From NCBI RefSeq assembly GCF_900167455.1, contig NZ_FUWJ01000007.1, positions 124,001 through 188,000 of the forward strand: 64,000 nucleotides of DNA, read 5' to 3'. Both the position numbers and the translations under genes were made by a program. Position 1 is the stretch's first letter; each line of letters begins with the position of its first letter. Positions 7,439 through 15,859 of the stretch are shown one piece after another. The DNA is from Enhydrobacter aerosaccus (GTDB taxonomy: Bacteria; Pseudomonadota; Alphaproteobacteria; Reyranellales; Reyranellaceae). Below the pieces are notes generated by a model that did no database searches, was not told where the DNA came from, and saw nothing but the letters and a program-made list of their open reading frames with translations.

Positions 7439-7927
7439 TCAGGCGCCGGACGTTCTGCGTTTCTCGTAGAAGCCGATCAGCGACACCATGTCGGCGGGCT
7501 CAACTCTGCCGATCGGCCCGGAACTGTAGGTCGACGAAACCACCTTGCCGTCAGCCCCGACGATGAATTCCGCGGGCTGGGCGAAGTTGCGCGTGGCTTC
7601 CCACCAGGCACCAATCGCGTCGGCCGTTTGGCGCGTAACGCCCCACGCCAGCGGATAGGTCAAGGACAACGACGCCGCCAGTTCGCGCGTCTTGTCTTCG
7701 GGATCCACGCTGGCGGCGATAACGCTCGCGTCCAGTTCCTTCAGCTTGTCGAGGTTACTTTGCAGGCCGGCCAACTGCCGGCGGCAGTAGGGTCACCAAT
7801 GTCCTCGATAGAACAGGGCGATGCGATACCGCCCGTCCAGCTCGCTGGGAAAGCAAACCGACTTCCCGCCGACAAGCGTCAAGGAGAGTTCTGGAAAAGT
7901 GTCGCCAGCGTTCAGTCGGTTTGCCAT
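7439..7927 (-). CDS. Peroxiredoxin-like selenoprotein with UxxC active site
   Basis: Predicted 162-residue thioredoxin-fold peroxiredoxin (AhpC/TSA type) read through an in-frame UGA at 7795-7793. The active site reads F-Y-R-G-H-W-U45-P-Y-C48-R-R-Q-L, matching the common F-Y-R-G-x-W-C-P-Y-C-R-x-Q-L with Sec at the first, peroxidatic cysteine. The remainder is an intact thioredoxin fold (V-I-A-A-S-V-D, A-E-F-I-V-G-A-D-G-K-V). Start at ATG 7927 after TTGGGAGAATG; an open frame extends upstream but is not family-like. A 6-bp GC hairpin with loop AGTTG follows the UGA. Role: peroxide or disulfide reduction. I find no SigF promoter upstream. A nonsense mutation is the alternative but is disfavoured by the exact catalytic position. 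Confidence 0.87.
7766..7795 (-). promoter_or_regulatory. UGA (Sec) codon and SECIS-like hairpin
   Basis: Downstream of the UGA (7795-7793), GCCGGC (7782-7777) pairs with GCCGGC (7771-7766) around the loop AGTTG, which contains the GU expected in a bacterial SECIS apical loop. The loop starts 17 nt after the UGA, within the usual distance. Folded by eye. Confidence 0.65.
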
Positions 7928-8123
7928 GTCATTCTCCCAAGTCATGCCCCACCGTTGGCAGCATTGCCGAATTCCTCGGACGGTTGCGAAACGCAGGCCC
8001 TTCCGATGAACACAAGGATGGGGATCGCGCGACATGGTTGACGGCAGCGGCACAAATGTTCAAGTCGTGATTGAAGGCCGACGGCGAGTGCGAGCTAAAT
8101 TCTTCCGGTCGGCGCGGCGGTCG

Positions 8124-8149
8124 TAACCTTTTGTCTGCTTCGAGCGAAA
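8124..8149 (+). promoter_or_regulatory. SigF-type promoter for the patatin gene
   Basis: Exact GTAACC (8124-8129), N16, CGAA (8146-8149), on the plus strand upstream of the patatin ATG at 8281. It supports a start downstream of the open frame that begins at 8071. Confidence 0.87.
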
Positions 8150-8280
8150 GAGAATCGGGGAGGCGTGCCACCACTGTCTCAGGAATTCGATATCTCGGTG
8201 ATGGTCGCGGAGTCTTAGAACCGCAGCAGCATGATTCGGGGCCGGATAGGATGACCGATATCGGAGGAGAAGAGAGCCAA

Positions 8281-9435
8281 ATGCATCCAGCGGCGGAAGC
8301 CGTCGCAAGCGAGCACGCGGATGAACGACCAGCCGCTCGCTTGGGTCAGGTCGCGCTCGTGTTGCAGGGCGGCGGTGCGCTGGGCGCCTATCAGGTCGGC
8401 GTCCTCCGCGCTCTCGAAGAAGCAGGATACTTGCCAGACTGGTTTGCGGGGACGTCGATCGGCGCCATCAACGCGGCGATCATGGCAGGGAACGCGCCTG
8501 AGCAGCGGCTCATCAGGCTCGGGAAGTTCTGGAACGGCATTTCCCGCATCGTTCCCTGGGGAGCGCCAGCCCAAGGGCCCCTTCGGCGCGCCTTCAACGC
8601 GTGGAGTGCCTGGCAGACTGCAGCTTTTGGTCAACCGGGGTTCTTTCGCTGGCGCGCGCCGGCTCCGTGGTTCCCGTCGCCAGATATCTCGGCGCTCAGC
8701 TATTACGTCGCCGATGCGCTGGGTCAGAAGCTCAAGGAGATCATCGACCTCGACCGCATCAACAGCGGCTCGGTGAGGCTCAGCCTCGGGGCGGTGAAGC
8801 TCACATCCGGACAGCAGATCTACTTCGACAGCCGAACCCAACGGATCGGTTACGAACATATCATGGCGAGCGCCGCGCTTCCTCCTGCCTTTCCGCCGGT
8901 CGAGATCGACGGGGAGTGGTATTGGGACGGCGGTATCGTGTCGAATACACCGCTCGACGTCGTCATCGATCAACGGCCCCGGCGCAGCACACTGTGTTTC
9001 ATGGTCGATCTATTCGATGCCGAGGGGCCACTGCCACACACGATCGAGGACGTCAAAGCGCGCTACAAGGACATCGTCTATGCGAGTCGGTCGGGCCGCC
9101 GCATCGAGGCCCACCGCGCAAAGCACGATCTCCGCCGCGCGGTAATGGCGCTATGGGAGGCTCTGCCGCCGGAGCGGCAAAAGGATCCCCACCTCAACGC
9201 CTTGGCGGAACTCGGCTGCACCACGACCATGCACATCGTGCGCCTCGTGCACCACACCGAGCCAGAGGAGCTCTCGAGCAAGGATTACGACTTTTCCGAG
9301 ATCGCAATCGGAGAGCGAATAGCCGCCGGCTACCGCGATGCCAAAGCGATGCTGGAGAAAGAGCCGTGGCTCGATCCCGTCCCGCCCGACATCGGCGTCG
9401 TGATTCATGAATTGCCGACAAGAGAGCTGCGCTAG
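8281..9435 (+). CDS. Patatin-like phospholipase with DUF3734 tail
   Basis: 384 residues. The N-terminal patatin domain has the oxyanion-hole motif G30-G-G-A-L-G-A-Y, the nucleophile elbow G-T-S59-I-G, and catalytic Asp216 in W-D-G-G. The C-terminal part (from about residue 235) matches the DUF3734 extension of bacterial patatins. Such proteins are cytoplasmic acyl hydrolases acting on phospholipid-type esters. The ATG at 8281 has GGAGGAGAAGAGAG upstream; an ATG at 8251 is a less likely start. The gene is alone, convergent with the MFS gene, and lies behind an exact SigF-type promoter. Confidence 0.9.
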   Translation: MHPAAEAVASEHADERPAARLGQVALVLQGGGALGAYQVGVLRALEEAGYLPDWFAGTSIGAINAAIMAGNAPEQRLIRLGKFWNGISRIVPWGAPAQGPLRRAFNAWSAWQTAAFGQPGFFRWRAPAPWFPSPDISALSYYVADALGQKLKEIIDLDRINSGSVRLSLGAVKLTSGQQIYFDSRTQRIGYEHIMASAALPPAFPPVEIDGEWYWDGGIVSNTPLDVVIDQRPRRSTLCFMVDLFDAEGPLPHTIEDVKARYKDIVYASRSGRRIEAHRAKHDLRRAVMALWEALPPERQKDPHLNALAELGCTTTMHIVRLVHHTEPEELSSKDYDFSEIAIGERIAAGYRDAKAMLEKEPWLDPVPPDIGVVIHELPTRELR

Positions 9436-9528
9436 CAGCCAGTGAGGGTCGGTGCTTCGTTTTCGCGGCACAACCAAAGGCAAGTTCCGGTTTGGGCGTC
9501 GAAACCGCTCAATGTTTTCAGAAACCGC

Positions 9529-10920
9529 CTAGTCAGCTGCGAGCCCTTCGAGCGGTCGGTTCTTGCCTTCGGTACCCCAGATCGTCCAGGGGATCATTGC
9601 CACGACTCCGATAAGCCAGAAGGACGCGAGGAGCCCAAATGCGGCGGCTATCGTCATGTGGTGCGCCACACCAACAAGCAGCGGTGGCGATATGGCGGCG
9701 CCGATCCGCCCGAACCCGACGGAGAAGCCGATCCCCGTGGCCCGCATGCGTGTCGGGAAGAGTTCTGAAAAGGTCGGATAGGCCGCGATCCAGCTCCCGG
9801 TCGCACAGAGATTGGCCAAGGTGAAGGCGACGAGAACGCCGGCCGTGCTTTCGGTAAGCGTCGCACTGCCTAAAGCGATCATGGACGCAGCCGCAAGGAG
9901 GTAAAAAACGGTGACCGTGATCTTGCGTCCGGCCTTGTCGAGGATGGCGGCAGCAATGAGGCCGCCGAAAGCAGCGCCGAGATTGCCGATGATGAAAAAC
10001 CACGGAACCATCTCGTCGCCCACGTGAAGGTGGGGCAGCACAACCAAGGGCAGAAGCGCGAAGAGTCCGTAGTAACCGGCTGCCTCCGAGAAATCGAGCA
10101 GGCAGCCGAGCGCCAGCCTGCCAAAGTGACGGCCGGCGAGCTCGCGCAGTTGAGCGATGAAGCCGAGAGTTCTCGCGGCGGGCTTCTCAGCCGGCAAAAG
10201 CGCAGTGACGCTCTCTCCGGCGATCTCAGCTGACACGGCCGCGGCTGCTTCGTGGTGTCCGTGCGCGGCAAGCCAATGCGGCGATTCAGGCAGTGCCTTG
10301 CGGGCCCAGATGCTGAAGAGTGCGATAACCGCCCCAAGCGCGAAAGCGAATCGCCAGCCGATCGATGCCGGCAACACGTTGATGAAGTAGAGCGTCAAGA
10401 GTCCGGCCAGGATCGAGCCAAGCGGCCAGAAATTCATCACGATGGCTCCTGCGCGGCCGCGATGGCGGGCTGGGATCAGTTCGCCAATGGCGGCATTTAC
10501 TGCCGAGTACTCCGCACCGACACCGATTGCGGTAAGGAAGCGGAAGACCACAAAGAAATAGTATCCGGGTGACAGGGCGGACAACACGGTGAAGCCCGAA
10601 TAAACCAGCAGCGTCAGAAGGAAAAGTCGTCGGCGGCCGAAGCGATCAGCGCAATACCCGAATAGCAGCGCGCCGACCAGGATGCCGACGAGCCAGGCCG
10701 AGACAAGCAGGGAAGTCTGCTCTGCCGTCGTATGCCACAATTTCTGCAACACACCGAGGACGCTTCCCACAATGTTGACCTCAAAGGCGTCCAGCATCCA
10801 GCCGAGCCCGAGCACGAGCGTGATGCGCGTATGGATCGGCCGCCAAGGCAAACGGTCCAGTACCGACAAGGCGGGCGAAGCCGCTGCATGCCCCTGATTG
10901 AAATTATCGCTGATCTTCAT
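9529..10920 (-). CDS. MFS transporter, metabolite:H+ symporter type
   Basis: 463 residues with about 12 membrane helices and MFS signatures: G-Y-C-A-D-R-F-G-R-R-R between helices 2 and 3, and the corresponding D-K-A-G-R-K in the second half. The sequence resembles sugar/aromatic-acid:H+ symporters (F-L-T-A-I-G-V-G-A-E-Y, F-P-T-R-M-R-A-T-G). The substrate cannot be told. It is monocistronic, with a near-exact SigF promoter (GTAACT-N16-CGAA) 52 nt upstream of the ATG, so it probably belongs to the same stress regulon. Confidence 0.87.
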   Translation of the reverse strand: MKISDNFNQGHAAASPALSVLDRLPWRPIHTRITLVLGLGWMLDAFEVNIVGSVLGVLQKLWHTTAEQTSLLVSAWLVGILVGALLFGYCADRFGRRRLFLLTLLVYSGFTVLSALSPGYYFFVVFRFLTAIGVGAEYSAVNAAIGELIPARHRGRAGAIVMNFWPLGSILAGLLTLYFINVLPASIGWRFAFALGAVIALFSIWARKALPESPHWLAAHGHHEAAAAVSAEIAGESVTALLPAEKPAARTLGFIAQLRELAGRHFGRLALGCLLDFSEAAGYYGLFALLPLVVLPHLHVGDEMVPWFFIIGNLGAAFGGLIAAAILDKAGRKITVTVFYLLAAASMIALGSATLTESTAGVLVAFTLANLCATGSWIAAYPTFSELFPTRMRATGIGFSVGFGRIGAAISPPLLVGVAHHMTIAAAFGLLASFWLIGVVAMIPWTIWGTEGKNRPLEGLAAD

Positions 10921-10971
10921 GGGCAGTCTCGGATCCGTGATGGCGTTAAATCTCTGGGGCTTGCGTCCTTA

Positions 10972-10997
10972 TTCGTCACCACACGTTGCAAAGTTAC
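10972..10997 (-). promoter_or_regulatory. Probable SigF-type promoter for the MFS gene
   Basis: Minus strand GTAACT (10997-10992), 16 nt, CGAA (10975-10972): one base off the GTAACC motif with exact spacing, correctly oriented and placed before the MFS start at 10920. Confidence 0.65.
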
Positions 10998-11098
10998 CGA
11001 TCCGGCCGAATCGTCGCGGCCATGAAACCTTTCTGCCCTGTCCAACGAATCAGCTTAGAGAAATCACGTTACCAGGGTTGGTTCGAGTGTCGGTGATC

Positions 11099-12964
11099 AT
11101 GCACGGCGACGTCCGCCTCGAAGAGACAGCCAGAACAGCGGCAATGAGGGCAGGGAAGGGGGCGTTTTCGCTGCTTGCGGCGGCAAGCCCTGTGCTCGTG
11201 TTCGGCGGTTGCTACAGCAACCTCGAAGCGACCCAGGCCCTTCGCGCTAAGGCCGCGCGACTGGGCATCAGGCCCGAGCACACGATCTGCACTGGCGACG
11301 TCGTCGCCTATTGCGCCGATGCGCGGGAAACCGTGGCGCTCATTCGCGACTGGGGCATTCACGTGGTGAAGGGCAACTGCGAGGAATCGCTCGGGTCGCA
11401 GAAAGACGATTGCGGCTGTGGCTTCGCCGACGGCACGGCGTGCGACCAACTGTCCGCCGCCTGGTACGCCCATGCCAATGCGGAAATTACCGACGAGCAG
11501 CGGGAATGGATGAGGACGCTGCCGCGGCGGATCGACCTCCTGCTGGGCGGCCGTCGCGTGGCGGTCGTGCATGGATCGGTCGACAGCATCAATCGCTTCG
11601 TCTTCGCCTCCACACCCTGGTCCGAGAAGGAGCGGCAAATCGCACTCGCGGCTTGCGATGGGGTTATCGGCGGCCATTGCGGCATTCCCTTCACCCACGC
11701 TGTCGAAGGCAAGCTTTGGCACAATGCGGGGGCGATCGGTATCCCGGCGAACGACGGCACGCCCAGAGGTTGGTACAGCCTCCTCATTCCGACCGACGGC
11801 GGCATCCAGATTCGCACCGAGGCGCTCGACTACGACGCCCCGTCCGCTGCGGCCAAGGTGCGTAGGCGCGGCCTTCCCGAGGGATACGCCGCTGCGCTGG
11901 AGACGGGACTGTGGCCGAGTTGCGATGTGTTGCCGGCTGCGGAACTGCGCGTGCGGGGGCGGGCGATACCCGCGGGCGCCACGATTTGGAACGGCGCCTC
12001 CGCCTCCTGGCCGGCAATGGTCGTGGAGGCCCATCCAGCGGGCGTGAAGTTCGGTGATCCCGAGATCACACTCTCCCGCGAAAGGCGCGCGAGCGTGCAG
12101 CTCAAGACGCTCGAGACCCTCTGGTTCAACACCGGCACCCTCTGCAATCTTGCGTGCGAGAATTGCTATATCGAATCGACTCCGAAGAACGATCGCCTGG
12201 TGTATCTGACCCGAGCGGAAGTGAGGCGGTTTCTCGCAGAGGCCGCGGGCCGCGATCCCCGACCGGTCGAGATCGGGTTCACCGGCGGCGAGCCATTCAT
12301 GAATCCCGACATCCTGGGCATGATCGAAGACAGTCTCGCCGGCGGTTTCACGGTGCTTGTGCTGACGAACGCCATGCGCCCCATGCAGCGACATCTTAAG
12401 CCGCTGCGCGATCTCAACCGACGCTTCCCAGGTCAGCTCGCGCTCCGGGTGTCATTGGATCACTATGACCAAGAAGGCCACGAGCAGCTGAGGGGATCCT
12501 TTACGTGGGAGAAGACAATCGAAGGTCTGCTATGGCTTGCAGGGAACGGCTTTGACCTATCCGTTGCCGGCCGCACGGTGTGGCGAGAGCCCGAAGCGGC
12601 AACGCGTGCTGGCTACCGCGCCTTGTTCACCGAGCTCGGGGTCGCCATCGATGCCGAGGATCCCCTTCGTCTGGTGCTCTTCCCCGAGATGACTGCGAAC
12701 GATGACGTTCCCGAGATCACCGAGCAGTGCTGGGGCACTCTTGGGAAGAGCCCGGAGGCCGTCATGTGCGCCAACTCCCGCATGGTCGTGAAGCGCAAAG
12801 GCGCGGATCAGCCGTGCGTCGTCTCCTGCACGTTGCTGCCTTATGACAGCGCCTTCGAGCTTGGCGCGACGCTCGCTGATGCGGCCCGGCCGGTGAAACT
12901 CAATCACCGCTATTGCGCCCAATTTTGCGTCCTTGGCGGCGCGTCTTGCAGCGCCCACCGGTGA
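11099..12964 (+). CDS. Metallophosphoesterase-like/radical SAM fusion protein
   Basis: 621 residues. Residues about 25-265 resemble the metallophosphoesterase fold (I-C-T-G-D-V-V-A-Y-C, V-V-K-G-N-C-E-E, V-V-H-G-S-V), but key ligands differ: the usual D-x-H is G-C-Y-S-N and the usual G-N-H is G-N-C. A Cys-rich insert D-C-G-C-G-F-A-D-G-T-A-C follows. From about residue 340 there is a radical SAM domain with C-N-L-A-C-E-N-C-Y (C-x3-C-x2-C) and G-F-T-G-G-E-P-F. The C-terminus is again Cys-rich (Y-C-A-Q-F-C-V-L-G-G-A-S-C). The ATG at 11099 is preferred, though the open frame starts at 10898 inside the divergent MFS promoter. The substrate is unknown; a neighbouring five-gene redox operon starts 93 nt downstream. 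Confidence 0.8.
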   Translation: MHGDVRLEETARTAAMRAGKGAFSLLAAASPVLVFGGCYSNLEATQALRAKAARLGIRPEHTICTGDVVAYCADARETVALIRDWGIHVVKGNCEESLGSQKDDCGCGFADGTACDQLSAAWYAHANAEITDEQREWMRTLPRRIDLLLGGRRVAVVHGSVDSINRFVFASTPWSEKERQIALAACDGVIGGHCGIPFTHAVEGKLWHNAGAIGIPANDGTPRGWYSLLIPTDGGIQIRTEALDYDAPSAAAKVRRRGLPEGYAAALETGLWPSCDVLPAAELRVRGRAIPAGATIWNGASASWPAMVVEAHPAGVKFGDPEITLSRERRASVQLKTLETLWFNTGTLCNLACENCYIESTPKNDRLVYLTRAEVRRFLAEAAGRDPRPVEIGFTGGEPFMNPDILGMIEDSLAGGFTVLVLTNAMRPMQRHLKPLRDLNRRFPGQLALRVSLDHYDQEGHEQLRGSFTWEKTIEGLLWLAGNGFDLSVAGRTVWREPEAATRAGYRALFTELGVAIDAEDPLRLVLFPEMTANDDVPEITEQCWGTLGKSPEAVMCANSRMVVKRKGADQPCVVSCTLLPYDSAFELGATLADAARPVKLNHRYCAQFCVLGGASCSAHR

Positions 12965-13057
12965 GCCCCGCGATTTCGGGCGACCGGCAGCGGGTCCGCG
13001 CGCCAAGTGCCTCCGACAGGAGCCGCAACGCACTAATTATTGAGGAGTGCTGAGTCC

Positions 13058-14488
13058 GTGGGCAGCCAGATCCTCGAAGGCGATATATGCGTAGTGGGCG
13101 GCGGGTCGGCCGGCCTGTCGGTGGCTGCCGGCGCGACGCAGATGGGAGCGCGAACGATCCTGATCGAAGCTGGCCGCATGGGAGGCGAATGCCTCAATAG
13201 CGGCTGCGTTCCCTCGAAATCATTGCTTGCCTGCGCCAAGGCAGCAAAGGTCGTTCGAGAAGCAGCCCGATACGGATTGAGCGTGTCCGAACCGCGCGTC
13301 GACTTCTCGCTTGTTCACGACTATGTCCAGCGAGTCATCCGCGCGATCGCACCGCACGATTCGGTTGAGCGTTTCACCGCGCTCGGCTGCACTGTCGTGA
13401 AGGGATATGCCCATTTTATCGACGATCGGACGGTCGAAGCGGCCGGCCGGCATATACGGGCCCGGCGCTTCGTCATTGCGACCGGCAGCCGACCTGCGAT
13501 TCCGCCGATCCCGGGTCTGGATACTGTTCCCTACTTCACGAACGAGACGCTCTTCGACAACACTTGCCTCCCCGACCACCTCATCATCGTTGGCGCGGGT
13601 CCCATCGGGTGCGAAATGGCGCAGGCACACCGAAGGTTGGGTTCGAAGGTGACGGTCCTCGACCTTGGACCGATGCTCCCCAAAGACGATCCCGAAGCCG
13701 CCGCGGTCGTGCGCCGGACCTTGACCGTCGAGGGTGTGGCACTGATCGAGAACGTAAAGATCGTGCGGATCGAGCAACGCGATCGAGGCGTGAGGGTGAT
13801 CGTCCACGAAGCAGGAAATGAAAACGCTATCGACGGCTCGCACTTGCTCGTCGCGGCCGGCCGCATACCCAATTTCGACGACCTCGACCTCAAGACTGCG
13901 GGGGTCCGCTTCGGCGCCAAAGGCATCGACGTCGACCGACGTCTCAGGACCACCAATCGACGGATCTACGCAGCAGGCGACGTTGTCGGCGGCTACCAGT
14001 TCACCCATGTTGCGGCTTATCACGCAGGCATCATCCTGCGTAACGCCCTATTCCGGTTTCCGGCCAAGACCGACCTTCGCGCGCTCCCCTGGGTGACCTA
14101 CACCGACCCGGAGCTTGCCCAAGTCGGCATGACGGAGGCGGAGGCTCGGCACGCTCTCGGAACAGGCTTCCGTGTGCTGCGTGCCGACTTCACCGAGAGC
14201 GACCGGGCGCAGACCGAGGGAGCGACCGACGGCTTCGTCAAGGCAATCGTCTCACGGCGAGGTTACGTGGTTGGCGCAACGATCGTGGGCCAGCGGGCCG
14301 GCGAGCTATTGATGCCATGGGCGCTGGCAATCGCGCAGCGATCGCGCATAGGCAGCCTTACCGGCATAATTGCCGCCTATCCGACGCTCAGCGAGCTCAG
14401 CAAGCGCGCGGCCGGCACCTTCTACGCGCCGATGCTCTTCAGCCGGCGAACCCGGGCTGTCGTCCGATTTTTGGGAATGTTCGGTTGA
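13058..14488 (+). CDS. MerA-like FAD-dependent disulfide oxidoreductase
   Basis: 476 residues, class I pyridine nucleotide-disulfide oxidoreductase with FAD motif G-G-G-S-A-G at residues 14-19, redox-active pair C45-L-N-S-G-C50-V-P-S-K, NAD(P) motif G-A-G-P-I-G, and A-A-G-D-V near residue 310. It lacks the mercuric-reductase C-terminal Cys pair, so it is probably not MerA; the terminal helix (F-Y-A-P-M-L-F-S) is the type seen beside TVP38 proteins. The GTG at 13058 is preferred, with GAGGAG upstream. Its stop overlaps the next gene (TTGA), making it the head of a five-gene operon. Confidence 0.87.
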   Translation: MGSQILEGDICVVGGGSAGLSVAAGATQMGARTILIEAGRMGGECLNSGCVPSKSLLACAKAAKVVREAARYGLSVSEPRVDFSLVHDYVQRVIRAIAPHDSVERFTALGCTVVKGYAHFIDDRTVEAAGRHIRARRFVIATGSRPAIPPIPGLDTVPYFTNETLFDNTCLPDHLIIVGAGPIGCEMAQAHRRLGSKVTVLDLGPMLPKDDPEAAAVVRRTLTVEGVALIENVKIVRIEQRDRGVRVIVHEAGNENAIDGSHLLVAAGRIPNFDDLDLKTAGVRFGAKGIDVDRRLRTTNRRIYAAGDVVGGYQFTHVAAYHAGIILRNALFRFPAKTDLRALPWVTYTDPELAQVGMTEAEARHALGTGFRVLRADFTESDRAQTEGATDGFVKAIVSRRGYVVGATIVGQRAGELLMPWALAIAQRSRIGSLTGIIAAYPTLSELSKRAAGTFYAPMLFSRRTRAVVRFLGMFG

Positions 14489-15195
14489 GCAATTCAGTCA
14501 CCTTGAAGAAAATGGTGCCGCTACTGGTCGTCGCGGCCCTCTTCATCGCCTTCTTTGCTCTGGGCTTCGATCACTACCTGACCCTGGACAGCCTTCACGA
14601 CAACGAAGCCGGGCTTCGCGCTCTTGTTGCCCGCCGTCCGCTACTGTCCGCTGCGGCGTTTATCTTGACCTATACAATTGCCGTCGGACTGTCGCTGCCA
14701 GGCGGAGCGATCTTGACCATGACCGGAGGCTTTCTCTTCGGTCTTTGGATCGGAGCGGGGCTCAGTGTGGCAGGCGCCACGTCAGGTGCCATCGTCATCT
14801 TCTTGGTCGCGCGCCTGGCTGTCGGCGACCTGCTTCGGGCGAGAGCCGGTCCCTTCATGGCGCGCATGGCAGAAGGATTCGAGAAGAACGCCTTCAACTA
14901 CCTTCTGCTCTTGCGCTTGGTACCTGTGTTCCCGTTCTGGGTGGTGAACCTTGTTCCGGCCTTGTTGGGGATGAACACCAGATCCTATGTTGCCGCGACG
15001 GCGATCGGGATCATCCCGGCTACCCTGGCCTTTGCGGCCGTCGGAGATGGATTGGGATTGTATTTCAGCGCTGGATCGCGGGTCCCGCTGAGCGAGGTCT
15101 TCACTCCAGAAATGATCTCTCTGCGGCTCGGTCTGGCTCTCTTAGCGCTACTGCCGATGGTCGCCCGGTGGGCAATGAGGCGGTGGCGGCGATGA
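14485..15195 (+). CDS. TVP38/TMEM64 family membrane protein
   Basis: 236 residues with about six hydrophobic segments and the SNARE-associated/DedA-like core (G-L-S-L-P-G-G-A-I-L-T-M-T-G-G-F-L-F-G, L-L-L-L-R-L-V-P-V-F-P-F-W-V-V-N). TVP38 proteins are inner-membrane proteins related to DedA scramblases; the cargo is unknown. The TTG at 14485 overlaps the preceding stop; an ATG at 14512 is an alternative. Its end overlaps the glycosyltransferase start (ATGA). TVP38 proteins often sit next to MerA-like flavoproteins and the two transferases found here. Confidence 0.87.
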   Translation: MSNSVTLKKMVPLLVVAALFIAFFALGFDHYLTLDSLHDNEAGLRALVARRPLLSAAAFILTYTIAVGLSLPGGAILTMTGGFLFGLWIGAGLSVAGATSGAIVIFLVARLAVGDLLRARAGPFMARMAEGFEKNAFNYLLLLRLVPVFPFWVVNLVPALLGMNTRSYVAATAIGIIPATLAFAAVGDGLGLYFSAGSRVPLSEVFTPEMISLRLGLALLALLPMVARWAMRRWRR

Positions 15196-15857
15196 GCCTC
15201 TCCGTGGTCATCCCGACTCTCAATGCCGCAGACCGGCTGAGAGGGACGCTGCAGGCCCTCGGCGTTGTCGACGACCTCGTCGTGGTCGACGGCGCCTCGA
15301 CCGACGACACTATCGAGGTAGCAAAAGCTTTCGCCGCTCGCGTAGTCGCAGCGCCTGCGGGCCGCGGCCATCAGCTCATGGCAGGTGCGGCCGTGGCGAG
15401 GGGGCCGTGGCTGCTGTTCCTGCACGCCGACACCCAATTGGCTCCGGGCTGGCGCGCCGAGGTAGATAAATTCGTGGCCGAGCCCTGCAATTCGGCGAGG
15501 GCCGCGGTTTTTCGCTTCGCGCTCGACGACAGATCATGGCAAGCGCGGCTCCTCGAAAAAGCCGTCTCCTGGCGTGTCCGGATCTTCGGCTTGCCCTACG
15601 GCGATCAGGGTCTGCTCATCCGTCGCGACTTCTATCGGTCGTTAGGCGGGTTTCCGGCGTGGCCGCTGATGGAGGATGTTCACCTGGTCCGCCGGATCGG
15701 CCGCAATCGGCTGACCATTCTTCCGGCGGCGGCTCATACCTCCGCCGAGCGCTGGCGCCGAGGCGGCTGGATCAGGCGTACTCTGCGGAACTTCGCTTGC
15801 CTGTCGCTGTATTTCCTGGGTGTTCCGCCTCGGCTCATCTTCAAGGTTTATGACTGA
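15192..15857 (+). CDS. Glycosyltransferase, rSAM/selenodomain-associated type 2 (TIGR04283-like)
   Basis: 221 residues of the GT-A family 2 fold. M-S-L-S-V-V-I-P-T-L-N-A starts the Rossmann core, V-V-D-G-A-S-T-D-D-T binds the nucleotide sugar, F-L-H-A-D-T is the D-x-D-like motif, and G-L-P-Y-G-D-Q-G and M-E-D-V complete the acceptor side. These match the group catalogued as 'rSAM/selenodomain-associated transferase 2', linked to arsenosugar-type clusters. It overlaps the genes before it and is followed 2 nt later by the type 1 partner. The acceptor is unknown. Confidence 0.85.
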   Translation: MSLSVVIPTLNAADRLRGTLQALGVVDDLVVVDGASTDDTIEVAKAFAARVVAAPAGRGHQLMAGAAVARGPWLLFLHADTQLAPGWRAEVDKFVAEPCNSARAAVFRFALDDRSWQARLLEKAVSWRVRIFGLPYGDQGLLIRRDFYRSLGGFPAWPLMEDVHLVRRIGRNRLTILPAAAHTSAERWRRGGWIRRTLRNFACLSLYFLGVPPRLIFKVYD

Positions 15858-15859
15858 CG

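Noticed and set aside
7439-7774. Separate 111-codon peroxiredoxin C-terminal gene
   Set aside because: It lacks the active site. The upstream frame continues into it through a single UGA at the catalytic cysteine, so one selenoprotein gene explains both pieces.
9488-9508. Inverted repeat GGTTT/AAACC between patatin and MFS genes as terminator
   Set aside because: Five or six pairs with a long loop and no clear T-run; too weak to list.
10069-10100. GTAACC inside the MFS gene as a SigF promoter
   Set aside because: No CGAA at N16, and it lies within a coding region pointing antisense.
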